64,000 bases of DNA, from the NCBI GenBank assembly GCA_000611775.1, contig KK106984.1, forward strand, positions 2,915,506-2,979,505, written 5' to 3'. A program made the position numbers and the translations under genes. Source of the stretch: Umbilicaria muhlenbergii (lineage: Eukaryota; Ascomycota; Lecanoromycetes; Umbilicariales; Umbilicariaceae). The notes beneath the pieces were generated by a model. It ran no database searches. It saw only the letters and a program-made list of their open reading frames with translations, and was not told the DNA's origin. This document shows, in pieces, positions 21,591 through 32,992 of this stretch; the first letter of the stretch is position 1; each line of letters opens with the position of its first letter.

Positions 21591-23195
21591 TCATACGCTG
21601 ATTGGAATCGCCGGGAACAGGACCCTCCAAGCAGAAGCAACACCCTTGTCGGCGTCAGCATCGCGCTGATGAGCCTAGCGACGACGTTGGTCCTGATTAG
21701 GGCATACACGAGGATTTGGATCACTCGATTCTGGGGGTTGGACGACTGGTGGATGCTGGTAGCGCTGGTACGACATCCCCCAATCTGGAAATTGAAGAAG
21801 TGGCTTATAAAACTTGGCATTACCAGATCCTTGTGGCGGCCGAGTGCGCATTGGGCCTCGTATGTAAGTAGAGAAGCCCGTCTAAGTATTTCCTACATAC
21901 TGAGAAATATGCTCTAGTTTGTGCTTACGGTGACGGGCGGCATATATGGGATATACCAGCGGACAACATCACGACGATTCTTATGGTAAGAGAGACTCGC
22001 CTGTGCTTATATTGTGTTCCTGTCTAATTCCACTGTCCAGCTTCGGTGGATCTTGCTGTTCCTCTATTTCCTACAACTCGGTGCCGTCAAACTTTCAATC
22101 CTGATGTTCTATCTTCGCATATTTGTCGGGCCTCGCTTTCGAATTGTCATCAAAGCGACTGTAGTCTTCGTGGCCGCCATGTGCATCTCGTTTTGCTTCG
22201 CATTCTTCTTTCAATGCACGCCGTTGAAGGCCAATTGGACAAGAGTCAATCCCGATGGAACTCCGTTGGTATACACGTGTGTCAGTAGCCATGGAATACA
22301 ATACGCCACAGCGGCCCTCAACCTTGCAACTGATATCTGGATACTGGCGTTACCTATTCCAAGTCTCAGACGTACGCGATGAATCCATGGTCTCCTATAC
22401 GACAAGCTACTAACCGGAATCAGGTCTTCAAACCGAAAGAGGGAAAAAGACACAGCTGTATGTCATCTTCTCCTTGGGATTCGTGTGGGTGAATAACCCG
22501 TGATATCACTTGTATCCTTGGTTTACTCACGACATCTTTACAGAGTCTGCATGGCGTCCATTATGCGCCTGACCAAGCTGGCCCAAATGGCTGATACCGA
22601 TGATCCTACATGTAAATCTCCCTGTCAGAATCTCTTGTTCAGATTACCCCTCCGAACGGCATCGGAACCTACAAAGAACCGTGAACCCAGACAGTCGCTA
22701 ATCCATCGTTTAGGGGATACAGTTTCAGTCAAAGTCTGGGGCTCCGTCGAAGCCAACCTCAGCATCATCACCGTCTGCCTCCCCACCGTCAAACCCCTCT
22801 TCACCAAATGCTTCCACACCCTCAAACCGGCCCCCTCCTCCAAATCGACTACTTCAACCAAGTCCTCCCAATTCCCCAAGTCTCGTGTAACGGCTGGAAG
22901 GACTCGCGGCTGGTTTGGAAGGGCGCAGGAAGAGCCATGCTCGTTGGATCTTGATAGTTGGGGCTTGGATGAGCATGATTATCGGACGGAGGATCAGGTC
23001 GGTTATATGAGGGCGCCGTGGGGTTATGTGAGAACGAGGAGGGATACGTGGGGGGAGATTTCGAGGGAGTTGGAGGTAGGAAAAGCGCAGGGGAAGAGTG
23101 AGGGGGAGAGGGATATGGTGAAGGCTGGGGTGAAGGATATGGATAACGATGGGGTGAGGAATGATGTTGTTGAGTTGAAGGATTTGAATGGGTAA
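21591..23195 (+). CDS. Fungal rhodopsin-domain (PTH11-like) seven-helix membrane protein
   Basis: Exons: ~21591-21767 (5' end uncertain), 21827-21863, 21918-21985, 22041-22371, 22424-22484, 22544-22611 and 22729-23195; all joins keep frame. The protein shows the family signature: RIWITRFWGLDDWWMLVAL at the end of helix 1, ILVAAECALGLVF, YGDGRHIWDIP, a long helix pair LFLYFLQLGAVKLSILMFYL, FFFQCTPLKANW, and the late helix with VEANLSIITVCLPTVKPLF. The last ~130 residues are a hydrophilic cytoplasmic tail rich in charge. These proteins sit in the plasma membrane and are proposed GPCR-like sensors; none of the fungal-specific CFEM cysteines is seen. The frame is open to 21,591, but no good ATG is in it except 21,669, which would cut helix 1, so an upstream exon is likely. 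Confidence 0.8.
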
Positions 23196-24299
23196 GGCGC
23201 TTGACAACCTTGGGTGAGCTGGATGGAAGGAGTATATAGAGATGTCTGCTATAACGTTGGTGTTATTATGACGGAATATACTTATTAGTCGGATCAATCG
23301 TGTGTGCAATGCGCCAGAGTTGGTGCGTTCACCTTTCTACTCTATTGCTCCCCATCTGAAGCGGCCTGCCTTCACCGTCTTCCGATTCATACTCGTTTGC
23401 TTCCTCAAACAAAACCAACAAGAACCTCACTCCTCGCCTATACGCGTCCATTGCACGCGGCAAAGACTCATGCATTCCACCGCTCACACTCCTGCTTACC
23501 TCTAGCTGACCCACCCTCTTTATCCACCTCTGCTCGTTCCCCTGCGCCAGAGAGAGTATCCACCCGTTATACACACACATACACGCACTGTTCCATCCCA
23601 ACTCACCTCTCCAGCATTCCCAACGCCCTCCCCATCCCCAACCGCCTCCCTAACCATCCCCATCCCCTCTCCCAATTTCATCTCCTCTCCCCGCATCCCC
23701 CAATGAAAAACCTCGCACCCCATACCACCACGCTCACCACTTCGCTTCATCTCCTCACAGCGCACACATGCCCAACGTCCTTGCTCTTGCCCTTTTCCCG
23801 CTCTTGCTCTTCGCGAATATCTCGATGGAGAGGGAATGGAAAGGAGAGCTTGGGGCGGAGGTGCGAGATGTCGTAAACGCGGGGCGGGGGGGCTGCTAGG
23901 GGTTGGGCTGATGGGTCGCCTGGGGGAATCCCGGGGGGGGGTGGGGGGGAACTGGGGAACTGGGGATTAGTAAAGGGGAGAAAGGGAGGGGGGTGGACGA
24001 AGAAGTTGGGAGGGGGGAGATGGGAGATGGGGTAAGGTGGTGGGATGAGAGAGGAGGCGCCTTGGCGGGGAAGGCCGGAGGGAAAAACATAGCGGGCGGG
24101 CGCGGGACGGGTATCTGGACTTCGATATAACAACAAGCTGGGCGGTGGAAAAGGAAAAAGGGGCAGGTAGCACTGTATGCGCGCGATCCTCGAGGTGAGA
24201 TTGCCAGAAGAGGCGGGTGGAGCGACCGAATGCGTTGTGGACGACGCATCTCTTTTCTTGACTCTCTCCTCCCTACAGCACCCCTTCATCCCACACAGC
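23196..24299. other. Low-complexity intergenic region with pyrimidine and G-run tracts
   Basis: No gene is supported despite long open frames, which arise from biased composition. About 23,560-23,770 is pyrimidine-rich on the plus strand. About 23,879-24,060 is purine-rich with many G runs of 4 to 9 bases. It lies between two convergent genes. Confidence 0.5.
23879..24060 (+). other. Cluster of G runs (possible G-quadruplex forming)
   Basis: More than ten runs of four or more Gs occur within 180 bases, including runs of seven or more near 23,887 and 23,933. Spacers are mostly shorter than 12 bases, which fits the sequence rule for intramolecular quadruplexes. It sits just past the 3' ends of the flanking convergent genes. 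Confidence 0.5.
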
Positions 24300-26311
24300 T
24301 CACAACCTAGGCCCCTCTCCCTCTCCCTCTCTCTCTCCCCTCCCCACTCCAAACACGATCCTCCGATCCCACTCCGCCACCTCCCTCCACCCCCCACCCC
24401 CACCCGCACCCGCACCCAATTTCCCCCAAACCCACCGCCTCGCCACCTCCCCCGCCACGGCATCCCCATCCCGCCCCGCATCCGCCATCAGCAATACCGC
24501 ACAGACTACCCACCCTAACCCCCTCATCACCTCCCGTCCTCGCGCTTTCAACTCTTCCGCCCCCGCGGCTTCGACTTGACGTTTCCAGGCCGTCCACCCC
24601 TCCCGCACCCGGGCGCCCTCGCGGTACAACCCCGCCGCCGCCTTCGGAGTCCCCGCGACCACCCATGCTTCCAACACGCGCATCGCTTCCGCCCCGCCGC
24701 GGCCTTTGAGCACGTTGACCACGTCCGCGGCCATGATGTCGGAGGTGCCTTCCCAGATGCTGAGGACGTTCGCGTCGCGCAGGAGGCGGGATAGGTTGAG
24801 AAGCTGGTCGGAGGAGGGGTCGAGATAGCTGGTGCGGCCGAGGGAGGCCATACTTTCTTGGAGGGCGGCGATGCAGGATTTGGCGGTGAGGGCTTTGGTT
24901 AGGGGGGTGAGGACGCGGAGGAGGAGGGAGGTTGCTTGCGGGGTGCGGGGAAGGAGGGAGGGGGTTGGAGAGGAGGGGGATGGGGATGATTGCGGTTGGG
25001 TGTGGGAGTGGGGTTGGGAGGGTTGTTCGGAAAGCCCGAGGAGCCGGACGACGAAGAATGTGAGGTGCATGTTTGCTCGGTACTCCACGCTTTGCTTCGC
25101 CATCGTTTTCACATGTGCCGGACTGGCCTCCAGGCTCGTCCCGCGCAGTGTCCCACTCGACGGCATGTCGCGCACTCGAGCGAAGGCGCGGCTGATCGCT
25201 AGAGCTCGTCCCCATAGCCCGACGGCTGTTACCGCGTTGTGCACGCGGGTGATGTTTAAGATCGTGGCGATCTCGCGGACGCCTTGGCCCGAGGTGCCTA
25301 GTATGTGGGCTCGGAGGCCAGAGAGCTCGAGCTCGGCGGTGGGGAGGGCGCGGGTGCCGAGTTTGGATTTGAGGCGCTGGATTCGGATGCCGTTGAGTTC
25401 GGAAGTGGGCTCGGAGGCTGCGGAGGACGAGGACGAGGACGAGGAGGGGGAAGGGGAGGGAACGGTGCGGCGCATGGGCGCGTAGAAGGCGGAGATGCCG
25501 GATGGGGTGCGGGCGAGGGGGATGGTCATTTGTGAATCCGTGGCACTGGAGAACCACTTGAACCCGGAAACGCTGTAAGGACCAAGGGGGGAGCCATCGA
25601 TACCGGTTTGAGGGAGGCTGTGGTCAGTGGCATCGAGGGGCGAATAGGTGGCAATGGTTTCGGTATTGGAGATATCGCTGCCGCCGGGGCGTTCCGTCAT
25701 CCATTGACCGGATGTCCAGGCCTTGGATGGATCGCGGGAAGTGAGACGGTCGTAGGCGGATTTGAGCACCTTTCGGGTAGTGGCGTCGAGAGGTCTTGAT
25801 GAGAGATGCGTGGCTAGAAGGCGAGCTGCGCCGTCTGTCATGGCAGATGGACATGTCACGTATGCGCACGACCCAGTCCAGAGATGGTATTTGGCAAATT
25901 GGTAGAACCGGCTGTATTCGCCTTGCTTGTTCTCGTACGCTATGGCTACTATACCCTCTGCGATGCCAATGTCTTGAAGTTCTCGCCACCCTTCGCTGGT
26001 GATGAGCTCGTCGACGCGCTTGCCCCAGGTGTCCCATGTTCGAAGGAAGGGTGGGTTCTCCTCGGCGTCGGCAACATAGTTGAGGATTCTCGGGGTCAGG
26101 ACTGAGGCGCCGAACGTGGATAGGTCGGGCGAGATATCTGATTGAATGGATTGAGGCAAGTGCACTGCTTATTGTTAGGTATGACGTGGGTATATCTCCG
26201 GACAGAAGACCTACGGTCAAGGACTCGTCGCAATGCTGTGTCTTCGTAGAATTGGTTCTCGACTATAGGTTGGACTTGGAAGGGGCCTACTGTAGAACTT
26301 GAGGGCTCCAT
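24300..26311 (-). CDS. AidB-like acyl-CoA dehydrogenase
   Basis: Two exons, 26311-26215 and 26164-24300, give 653 residues; the 50-bp intron is phase 1 and ends AAGCAG. Acyl-CoA dehydrogenase features are in order: an N-terminal helical domain, CPSAMTDGAARLL, the FAD-side motif WMTERPGGSDIS, GFKWFSSATD, and the C-terminal helical domain with LRDANVLSIWEGTSDIMAAD. The WEGTSDI block is typical of the AidB/isovaleryl-type branch. The length above 600 and GSDIS.TET resemble fungal and bacterial AidB-like flavoproteins, which may protect DNA or oxidise unusual acyl-CoAs. Two inserts, one with a run of Ser (~residue 270) and one with Ser/Pro, are low in complexity. The last ~60 residues are Gly/Arg/Glu-rich. 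No PTS1 tripeptide is present. The in vivo substrate is unknown. Confidence 0.88.
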
Positions 26312-27190
26312 GGTTGCGCAAGTAACACTAAACTGCTGAGGATGGTATGCAACTAGACGCTCACAGGTGCTGCAGCAAATCCACTGCAGTCAGCTTACTG
26401 ATGCAGCTTCCCCTGGAAGCGCCTAGAGTGTCCGCCAGCTGGATCTTTTCTTCGTGCTATTGTCAACAAGGTAACCGACCCGAACATATAGAGGCCTCGA
26501 CTCCCTCACCCTAGCTTGTACAGTGCCGACATGGCCCCCCTTCTGATGAGGGCTATGCCCTTGACTGCGGGGAAGACCGGATGAACGCCACGTGGAAGAA
26601 TCCGGGGTACATTGCCGGCATTGCCGGCATTGCCGGCATTCCCGGCATTGCGGGAGAACTAAGCGCTACAGGTATCAACATGCCCGCCTACCAGACGGGC
26701 GACTAAATCCGCTGCACTGGAGAAAACAGAGCAGGCCGCGCGATAAAACTGCCTTCAATTGGATGAACAGCAGTCTTCTTCCATGGCGATGATTATGATT
26801 ATCTTGATCTGCTACTCTACAGCATTATTACAGCCCAACGAGGCTTCTTTCTTGAAGTCTGCTCGTCTCCCTTATATACTTCCGGGCGCGCTTTTCCCCG
26901 GAGTTTTCATACCTGCGCTTGCGATGGACTACCCACGTCTGATGTGTATAGAAAGGAGAAGGAAGAAGTTACAATAAGCTGTCAAGCAGAGCCTCAGCGA
27001 CTCGTCTCATGTTCTGTACATAAGTTTAAGACCGAAAAAATACTGTCCACATCATCTATCATTCAATCTCATCTGCGGGCCCGCTTCTAGCAGTGCTCTC
27101 GCTCCATGGCGTGCTAGGCCAGGCTGGCTCCTCCTTTGGGCCTTGAAACGAATCCGGACATGCTGAATATGCTTTCAGACCATCCCAGCC
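26312..27190. other. Intergenic region with short tandem repeat
   Basis: No gene is supported. A 9-base unit ATTGCCGGC is repeated about four times at 26,611-26,648. Short open frames around 26,590-26,980 have no family resemblance. Confidence 0.5.
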
Positions 27191-28493
27191 TGGGTTTCCG
27201 AGCGGGCAAAATCCCACAACAGAAAAGCAGCCTCTGCTCTTGTCTTCTGCGCTGATTACGTCGGCATCACCATTGCCTATTGGTTAGGCCATTGCCTGAG
27301 AGATCATACTGGTGAATTCAGATGACGCTTCCGTCTCGGCTTTCAAGTCGTACCTTTGATTGTCTTGCTACTCACCGTTTGGTTCCCCCAATCCCCACTT
27401 CTCCCACTTCCGCCTCTCCCCGCGATCCTACAGTGGTCACCAACCAACCCAACCCTCTCCCAGGCCGTCAAAACCCCTCCCTAAAATCCGCGGCGACTTC
27501 CTCCTCACCTCACCTCCCCTTCCCTTGCCGCCGAACTCGCCCAATTAACTCAACACCATCCTCCAGCTATCCCTGCACCCACGCTACAGAATCCTACAAC
27601 CTCCCCCTCCGCCGCTTCTCCGGCGCACTCCACCCCTGCCGCCCGCGTCGCTCTGGCCGTCGATATCATGACGATGATGGAACGAACCGATATTATCCCA
27701 GTCATCGCCGTCTACGCTACCACCCTCGTCCAGCAAGCAAGAGAGGTTTAGCGCTCACAAAGCCACGTAGCTGGCGGGGTCTTTGTACTAGATACTTTCG
27801 GCATTGTAGGGACGGCTGCGAGGTGGGTGTGGGTACTGTGGAGCGGGTCGGGAGGAGGGGGTCGATGTACCTCGAGTCTTTTTTCTCGGGGGCCGTGCTG
27901 GGGCTTTCTGCGGGGCTGGCGGCGGTGGAGGAGCGCGAGGAGCGGAAATGGAAGCTTGGGGGGAGGCAGCTGAGGCGGTGGTCGGGTTGTATAGGTGCGT
28001 TCTCGCGGGAATGGTGCTGGGTAGGCGGGCGCCTATGCGGCGGAGATCTGGTGCGGGGGGTTGGGGCGGTTGCTAATGGGTTTGGGGGATTGGGCTGGTC
28101 GGCTGATTCCGTTTATTCGGCTTCAGCGTATTGGTTCTTTACTGGTTTGTGGTCGTCGGTAGGTCAGGTGCGGGAATGCTACCCTAGCTATTCCGTGCAT
28201 GGTCGTGGCTCTGAGGTGGGAAACTTTTTGTCGTTACCGCTTGTCTATTTCTTCTTCCCGAAGACAAGTGGGAGGTCGTTGGAGGAGATCAAGTTGCGTT
28301 TGTGGCGCACTCTCCGGTTGTTTCGGCGAATGAGAAGGGGTTTGAGAGGATGTTAAGGGAGGCAGGCGGGAATGTTGCCGTGGCCAAGAGCAGGATCATG
28401 GTGGAGGTGGATGCGCAGGTGGGAGAGAAGGGCTTTGAGAGGGTCGGGGAGAGAGTGGGGGGCGGGTTCGAAAAGGGGGAGGGTTTGAAGTGA
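27190..28493 (+). pseudogene. Dead MFS sugar transporter
   Basis: Pieces of a sugar-porter family protein lie in order but in different frames. ADYVGITIAYWLGH and GFQVVPLIVLLLTVWF with PQSP match helices 5-6 and the loop after them. LAGGVFVLDTFGIVG, GAYAAEIW, and finally FFPKTSGRSLEEI match the C-terminal half; the last is the hallmark PETKGRSLEE block. An in-frame TGA stands at 27,323-27,325 where the family has Trp, and at least three frame changes follow. The first four helices are missing upstream. The tail continues to a stop at 28,493. A normal member has 500-560 residues and 12 helices. The sequence is GC-rich, so decay was mostly by indels. Confidence 0.75.
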
Positions 28494-28832
28494 GGGCTCC
28501 CACGAGCGCTATGGCGATGAGTGTATATAAATGGCGACAGTGCGGCGTGCTTTGTATTTAGTATTCAATTAGCACTCACTCATTGACGTGCAATTGAATG
28601 CGTCATGCTAGGTACTTTCTTACTCAGAAGCCCCTCACTTGCATTTATGTGTGATAGCGACGCAAGTAAGAAAATCTTCTCCGATCTGCACCGCGAGAAA
28701 TAATGCATGCCGAGCCCTTAACACAAACTCGAGGCCGCGCTATACCGATAGTAGCTTGTGGCATCAGGAAATAGACACCACCGAAAAATTATAATATGAC
28801 TCGAGTGACCACCCTCGCCGGATCCCTTGACC
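28494..28832. other. Intergenic region, nothing recognised
   Basis: This is the short spacer between the dead transporter and the convergent membrane-protein gene. No gene, repeat or clear signal was seen. Confidence 0.4.
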
Positions 28833-30428
28833 TCATTTGCTGCTGCCATATAGTCTGCCGAAGTCAAGCTTCACTCGCTTTCCCTTTGGATCATCCGAAG
28901 ATAGACCAATGTGGGCCTCATCGCGCCCGTCATCTTCGCGTACCTGGTACCTGATCGAAGGCCTCTTCTTCAGCTCAGCTTCAATCTCTTCCTCTGAGTA
29001 GCCGCAGGTATGTGGGCCAAGCTCGTTCAGGATCGCTTCAGCCATGTTTATCGCTGCTCTGTATTTGCCGATTTGTCGACGCTTCCGCCGGAATTCGCTC
29101 TTGCGTTCCACGTGCATCCAGATTACGTATGTGCCAATTGTCCACAAGCCATTGGCGATGATGGCGATTATCGTTAGGTTGAAAGAGAAACCCCATTTGT
29201 ACCTGTTTGTGGCGGTACATTGGACGTTCTGGGGGTACGCGGCGTAGGAAAATGGATAGCTGAAGCTGTTGATGGCCAAAAGGGACATATAGGTTTGGTT
29301 CTGGCGAGAACATACTTCCGAACCGTAACCGTAAGAAATAAGAGATGTGTAACTTTGGTTCAACTCTTTCCAAAGCGTTATGTTGGGTCCAGAGTCAGTG
29401 AACGTATTCACTTTCAGGATGGCACGACTAGCATCGTAATCATGGGTTACAGCGCTATTGACGTGAACAAATGTAATGTTTGAGACGGCGGCGAAATCGT
29501 CGCAATCCATGAGCTGACCCCCATCTGCTAATCGAACCCACGTGTGTAGGGTCGCGGCGTATCCGGTCATAGCACTTAGTAGGGTTGGGTACAAAGCCAC
29601 CCAGAGAACGCTCAGCGTCAACCAGGCCATTGATATTCGGTGTCTGATCTTGCAAGCAGAGGTTGGTCCTCGGAATCCAAGTGCAAGAAGGGAGCCAGTT
29701 GAGAAAATTGTAATCGAATCCATGGATGAACATGCGAACAGTTCATAGGTGACGGGGTCGCTTTCAAAGACATAGACCACAGATGCTCCGATGACGCGGT
29801 AGATAATGTAGCTTAGGACCGCTTGCCCACCTCTTCCAATGACTACATCGAAGGCCACATCAACGATTTTGGCCATCCCAAACGGCATGTTGCCGACAAC
29901 GATATCGATGTTCACGAACGTATTGAGGAAAGTTGAGCTGCTAGAGCTGGAGTCCACCTTACCACAAGCTAAGGGAAACGGAGACTTATTGACGTAAGTC
30001 CAATGCGAAGTTGAGCTCCCAACACCATAGAGAATGCTGGGCAACAGCGCCAACGGAGGACCGACTACCGTCAATAGAGCTGCAATAGAAAGTAGCCCGA
30101 TGTGCAGCTTTTTATAACGTAATTTGGATCTATCAATAGTTCTGGTTGGTAGGTGTGTGCCAGCCTTGCCGCTCCAGTTCCCGCGCTCTCCGTATCGTGG
30201 TGACGGTATACTTGGAATAGGCGCGATGGTGTTCTCAGGAGTAACCTCATTGGTGGATATCTCAGATGTTTTCAAAGATTCAAGTTCATAAGGGTGCGAG
30301 GCCACCATAGGTGTAACATCATCATCTTCATCTGCAGCTCTTTTGAAAAGTACGCTCTGAGTAAAATGATTGCGGGAGTGTTGGGGTTTAGGGTGGGTAG
30401 TAGTTTGATTGCATCTTGAGTTTTGCAT
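28833..30428 (-). CDS. Fungal polytopic membrane protein of unknown function
   Basis: This is a single-exon 531-residue protein. The first ~100 residues are hydrophilic and Thr/Pro-rich. Hydrophobic segments follow at about 115-135 (IGLLSIAALLTVVGPPLALL), ~200-225, ~250-265, ~290-310 and ~440-460 (WGFSFNLTIIAIIANGLWTI). Between the fourth and fifth lies a long loop with several N-glycosylation sequons (NIT, NQS, NQT), presumably extracellular. The block AKIVDVAFDVVIGRGGQAVL is strongly conserved in a Pezizomycotina-only family of unknown role. The C-terminal ~80 residues are charged and cytosolic. An internal Met at residue 41 is an alternative start. No transporter or enzyme motif is seen. 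Confidence 0.75.
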   Translation of the reverse strand: MQNSRCNQTTTHPKPQHSRNHFTQSVLFKRAADEDDDVTPMVASHPYELESLKTSEISTNEVTPENTIAPIPSIPSPRYGERGNWSGKAGTHLPTRTIDRSKLRYKKLHIGLLSIAALLTVVGPPLALLPSILYGVGSSTSHWTYVNKSPFPLACGKVDSSSSSSTFLNTFVNIDIVVGNMPFGMAKIVDVAFDVVIGRGGQAVLSYIIYRVIGASVVYVFESDPVTYELFACSSMDSITIFSTGSLLALGFRGPTSACKIRHRISMAWLTLSVLWVALYPTLLSAMTGYAATLHTWVRLADGGQLMDCDDFAAVSNITFVHVNSAVTHDYDASRAILKVNTFTDSGPNITLWKELNQSYTSLISYGYGSEVCSRQNQTYMSLLAINSFSYPFSYAAYPQNVQCTATNRYKWGFSFNLTIIAIIANGLWTIGTYVIWMHVERKSEFRRKRRQIGKYRAAINMAEAILNELGPHTCGYSEEEIEAELKKRPSIRYQVREDDGRDEAHIGLSSDDPKGKRVKLDFGRLYGSSK

Positions 30429-31249
30429 TTCTGGATATGATTTTTTGAAATCGATGATGAGGTTTTACCTTCGAAAACGTGCGCAAGGCCAGAGCAAAGC
30501 AGAAAGAATAACAATGCAGCATCGCAGGGAGCGAAGCTACCTAGGTAGCTAGTGAGAGAGAGGGAATTACTGCGGCGCCAGAGGCGCAGAGGGCACATAC
30601 TTCTATTGTTAGGCTGTACAGAGCCTTGCGGCTCAGTGCATACAACGTTTTATACACCCGTCTGCCGTGCAGAAGCTGCGATATGATGTTGAGTCAGACT
30701 ACTCCGTAATCAGCTTAAGAACTGTCTTTGAGGGGTCCCTTTGCGCATATCATGGACCAGTAAGCCTCGTTCGTGTAGGCAACGACGTAACGTATTGGAT
30801 CGCATCCTAAAACACTAGGATCATCATGCACGCAGCCAATGATTGGTGTCAAATCCTTATGCTAACGAGGACGTAGTTAGACTGCACCACCTCCTGACTC
30901 TGGCTCGCAAGCCTATAAGATCGGAGGGTGGGGTTGGTAATATTCTGTAGTGTAACCTTATGCGCGTGAATGTCCTGCTAGCTCGCCATGTTGAAGAGTT
31001 TCAGTTGACTTTGTAGTAGATAATCATAGACGGGACGGGCTTTTTGTCAATTGGATGCCGACGATTGATGTTTTGTCTAGGCAACCGGTTTGAGGTTACA
31101 GACCTCGCCTCCAGCTGGTTCTAAGGCCTTGAAATGCTCAATAACTTTGACGAAATCGTTTAGTGCTATCTATGAACCCCAAAGCCTTCCAAAAGATAAG
31201 TGCTGGTCACACGTATATACAACCTACCTTGGCGAGCAGACAAGCCCCA
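30429..31249. other. Intergenic region, no supported gene
   Basis: Open frames at 31,090-31,420 on the plus strand overlap the methyltransferase 3' end and are shadows. I see no repeat or RNA gene. Confidence 0.4.
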
Positions 31250-32374
31250 TCATTTCTGGAAGACCATCACTGCATAGCGAAACGTGCCATTCGCGTAACC
31301 TCTCCTCATCGCGCGGAATGCTTGCAGGAACGCGAGGCCGTCTCGGCCCTGAGAGATTGCGAAAGCCCAGAGCGCAGGCGACTGTACTAGCGACCATGAG
31401 ATATCCCTGCGAAGGATAGCATCGTGTGAGTCTAGTTCGAAATTCCGGAAGTGATGGGTGTTGAATGTCTAACTTACCACGTCTTGGACACGTCCTTGCT
31501 GATATCAAACGGCTCCGAAAAGACTCTAAGGCCAGCCTGCTTGGCGTATTCGACGTACTCGGACTGAGTGCACAGAGGCGGAAGCAGCATCCCATCTTCG
31601 ATCGGCCTGATGTCCGCTTCTATCTGCGCATTAGTCAGGTCCGCCGCCTTGAACCAATCTGCCACAACGAGCTTCCCACCCTTCTTCAACAACTTCGCCG
31701 CGTTGCGAAAGAATAGCGACTTGTCGGGTAGATGGCTCATCGCTTCAGATATCCATACGTAGTCAAAGGCTGCCTCGTTGGGCGCTGTTGTGAAATAGTC
31801 GCCCATCTTCTCTGCGTCCAATTCTATGTAGCGCACGCCGCCATCACCCAGTTTGATGAAGCCAGATGCATCAGCCTTTTCTTGGCCCATAGCAGCAGCA
31901 GCTTCTCGTGTTATCTTCCCCGCGATCTCGACCTGTCTCCCACTGATAGTAACCCCGGTGACCTTGCAACCATGGTTCTTCGCCAGATGCCGCGATGTGC
32001 CGCCAATGCCACATCCCACATCAAGCACACTGCTGCCAGCACCCAGTCCCGATTTTTCCAGTAGCAGGTTTATGAGCTGCACCTGCGCTTCTTCTTTTGT
32101 GTCCGAGGCCGAGAGGAAGTAGCCGTGGTGGATGTGCTCGCCCCTGCTTGTCAGCAGGCGGGCGAGATGAAGTGGAGTGGAAGTGGGGTTACCAGAGGGA
32201 GTAGTAGTAGTCGGAGGCTAGTTCGTAGTGGTGTTTGATGCGGTCTTTGAGCGCGCCGAAGGTGGTGAAGGGTTCGGGGGCGGGGATCTCGTAGTTGTTG
32301 CCGACGTCGGCTGATGAGTAGGTGGGATGGATTGGGGAGGGAGCGGCCTTGTGGGCTGCTGTTGGGGTTGCCAT
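31250..32374 (-). CDS. SAM-dependent methyltransferase (sterol/tocopherol methyltransferase-like)
   Basis: Three exons, 32374-32193, 32143-31478 and 31406-31250, give 334 residues; introns are 49 and 71 bp and both fall inside a Trp codon (TG|G). Motif I is VLDVGCGIGGTSRHLA; motif post-I is CKVTGVTISGRQVEIA. The region before it, HHYELASDYYYSLWGEHIHH, is the Y..AS..Y...WG..IHHGY block of the sterol 24-C / gamma-tocopherol methyltransferase family. The start at 32,374 is chosen because the next Met upstream would add a basic, Cys-rich leader unlike the family. There is no targeting signal or membrane helix, so it is probably cytosolic. The substrate cannot be told from sequence; it is shorter than fungal Erg6 (~375 residues) and lacks its exact sterol signature, so it is not called ERG6. 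Confidence 0.85.
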
Positions 32375-32992
32375 GTTCGAGGCGAGCGTGACAGTGGGTT
32401 GTTCAAGCGGGGCTATTGGAGACAGGGCATGTCTGGGCGGAGGGCAATGGCAACGGCAGTTGGGATATCGTTGATTCTCCGAGTCACTGGCAACTGCCGC
32501 GCGTTTGTGTGCTCTTTGTCGTCCGCCGGCCAAGCGACATGGTGGAAAGCTTATCGTGGGAAACCGTGCTGCCCCCAAGCCAGCGAATCAGCAGCGTCCC
32601 GCCGAGCGACGCCGGTGCAGGGGGAAGGAGGCGTTCATGCATTCGAGAGATGGCATCACCTCGTCAACACCGCCTCGCCAAATTTCTGTTACTGTACCCG
32701 TCCGGGTACACAATAACTACCTTACGTAGAATCCTTGTATTTCCCATTCAACAGAATCGGTCGAGGGTATCTTGAGTGGACCCAACCTCCTTTCACATGT
32801 GAAGGGTCAGGGTGTTACTTCCAATTATGTTCCATCTACATCACCATTTCCCATCATGACGTAGCTCTTCAGCCTCAGGGATTACCCACCAAAATGCCAA
32901 CATCCAGCCCTTGAGCTCTTCAATTCTCTGCTGTGAAAGCAGTAATCCTCTCCATCACTCTTCTCGCTCCTTCCAAGCAACAACAATTCCCC
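32375..32992. other. Divergent promoter region between methyltransferase and caleosin genes
   Basis: No gene is supported. The two flanking genes are transcribed away from each other, so both promoters must be here. No obvious shared motif was seen. Confidence 0.4.

Noticed and set aside
23304-24518. Several open frames of 100-240 codons on both strands
   Set aside because: They are low in complexity, overlap each other in all frames and follow the pyrimidine and purine bias of the region.
25305-25535. Long open frames antisense or shifted within the acyl-CoA dehydrogenase gene
   Set aside because: They are GC-rich shadows of a gene with clear family motifs in another frame.
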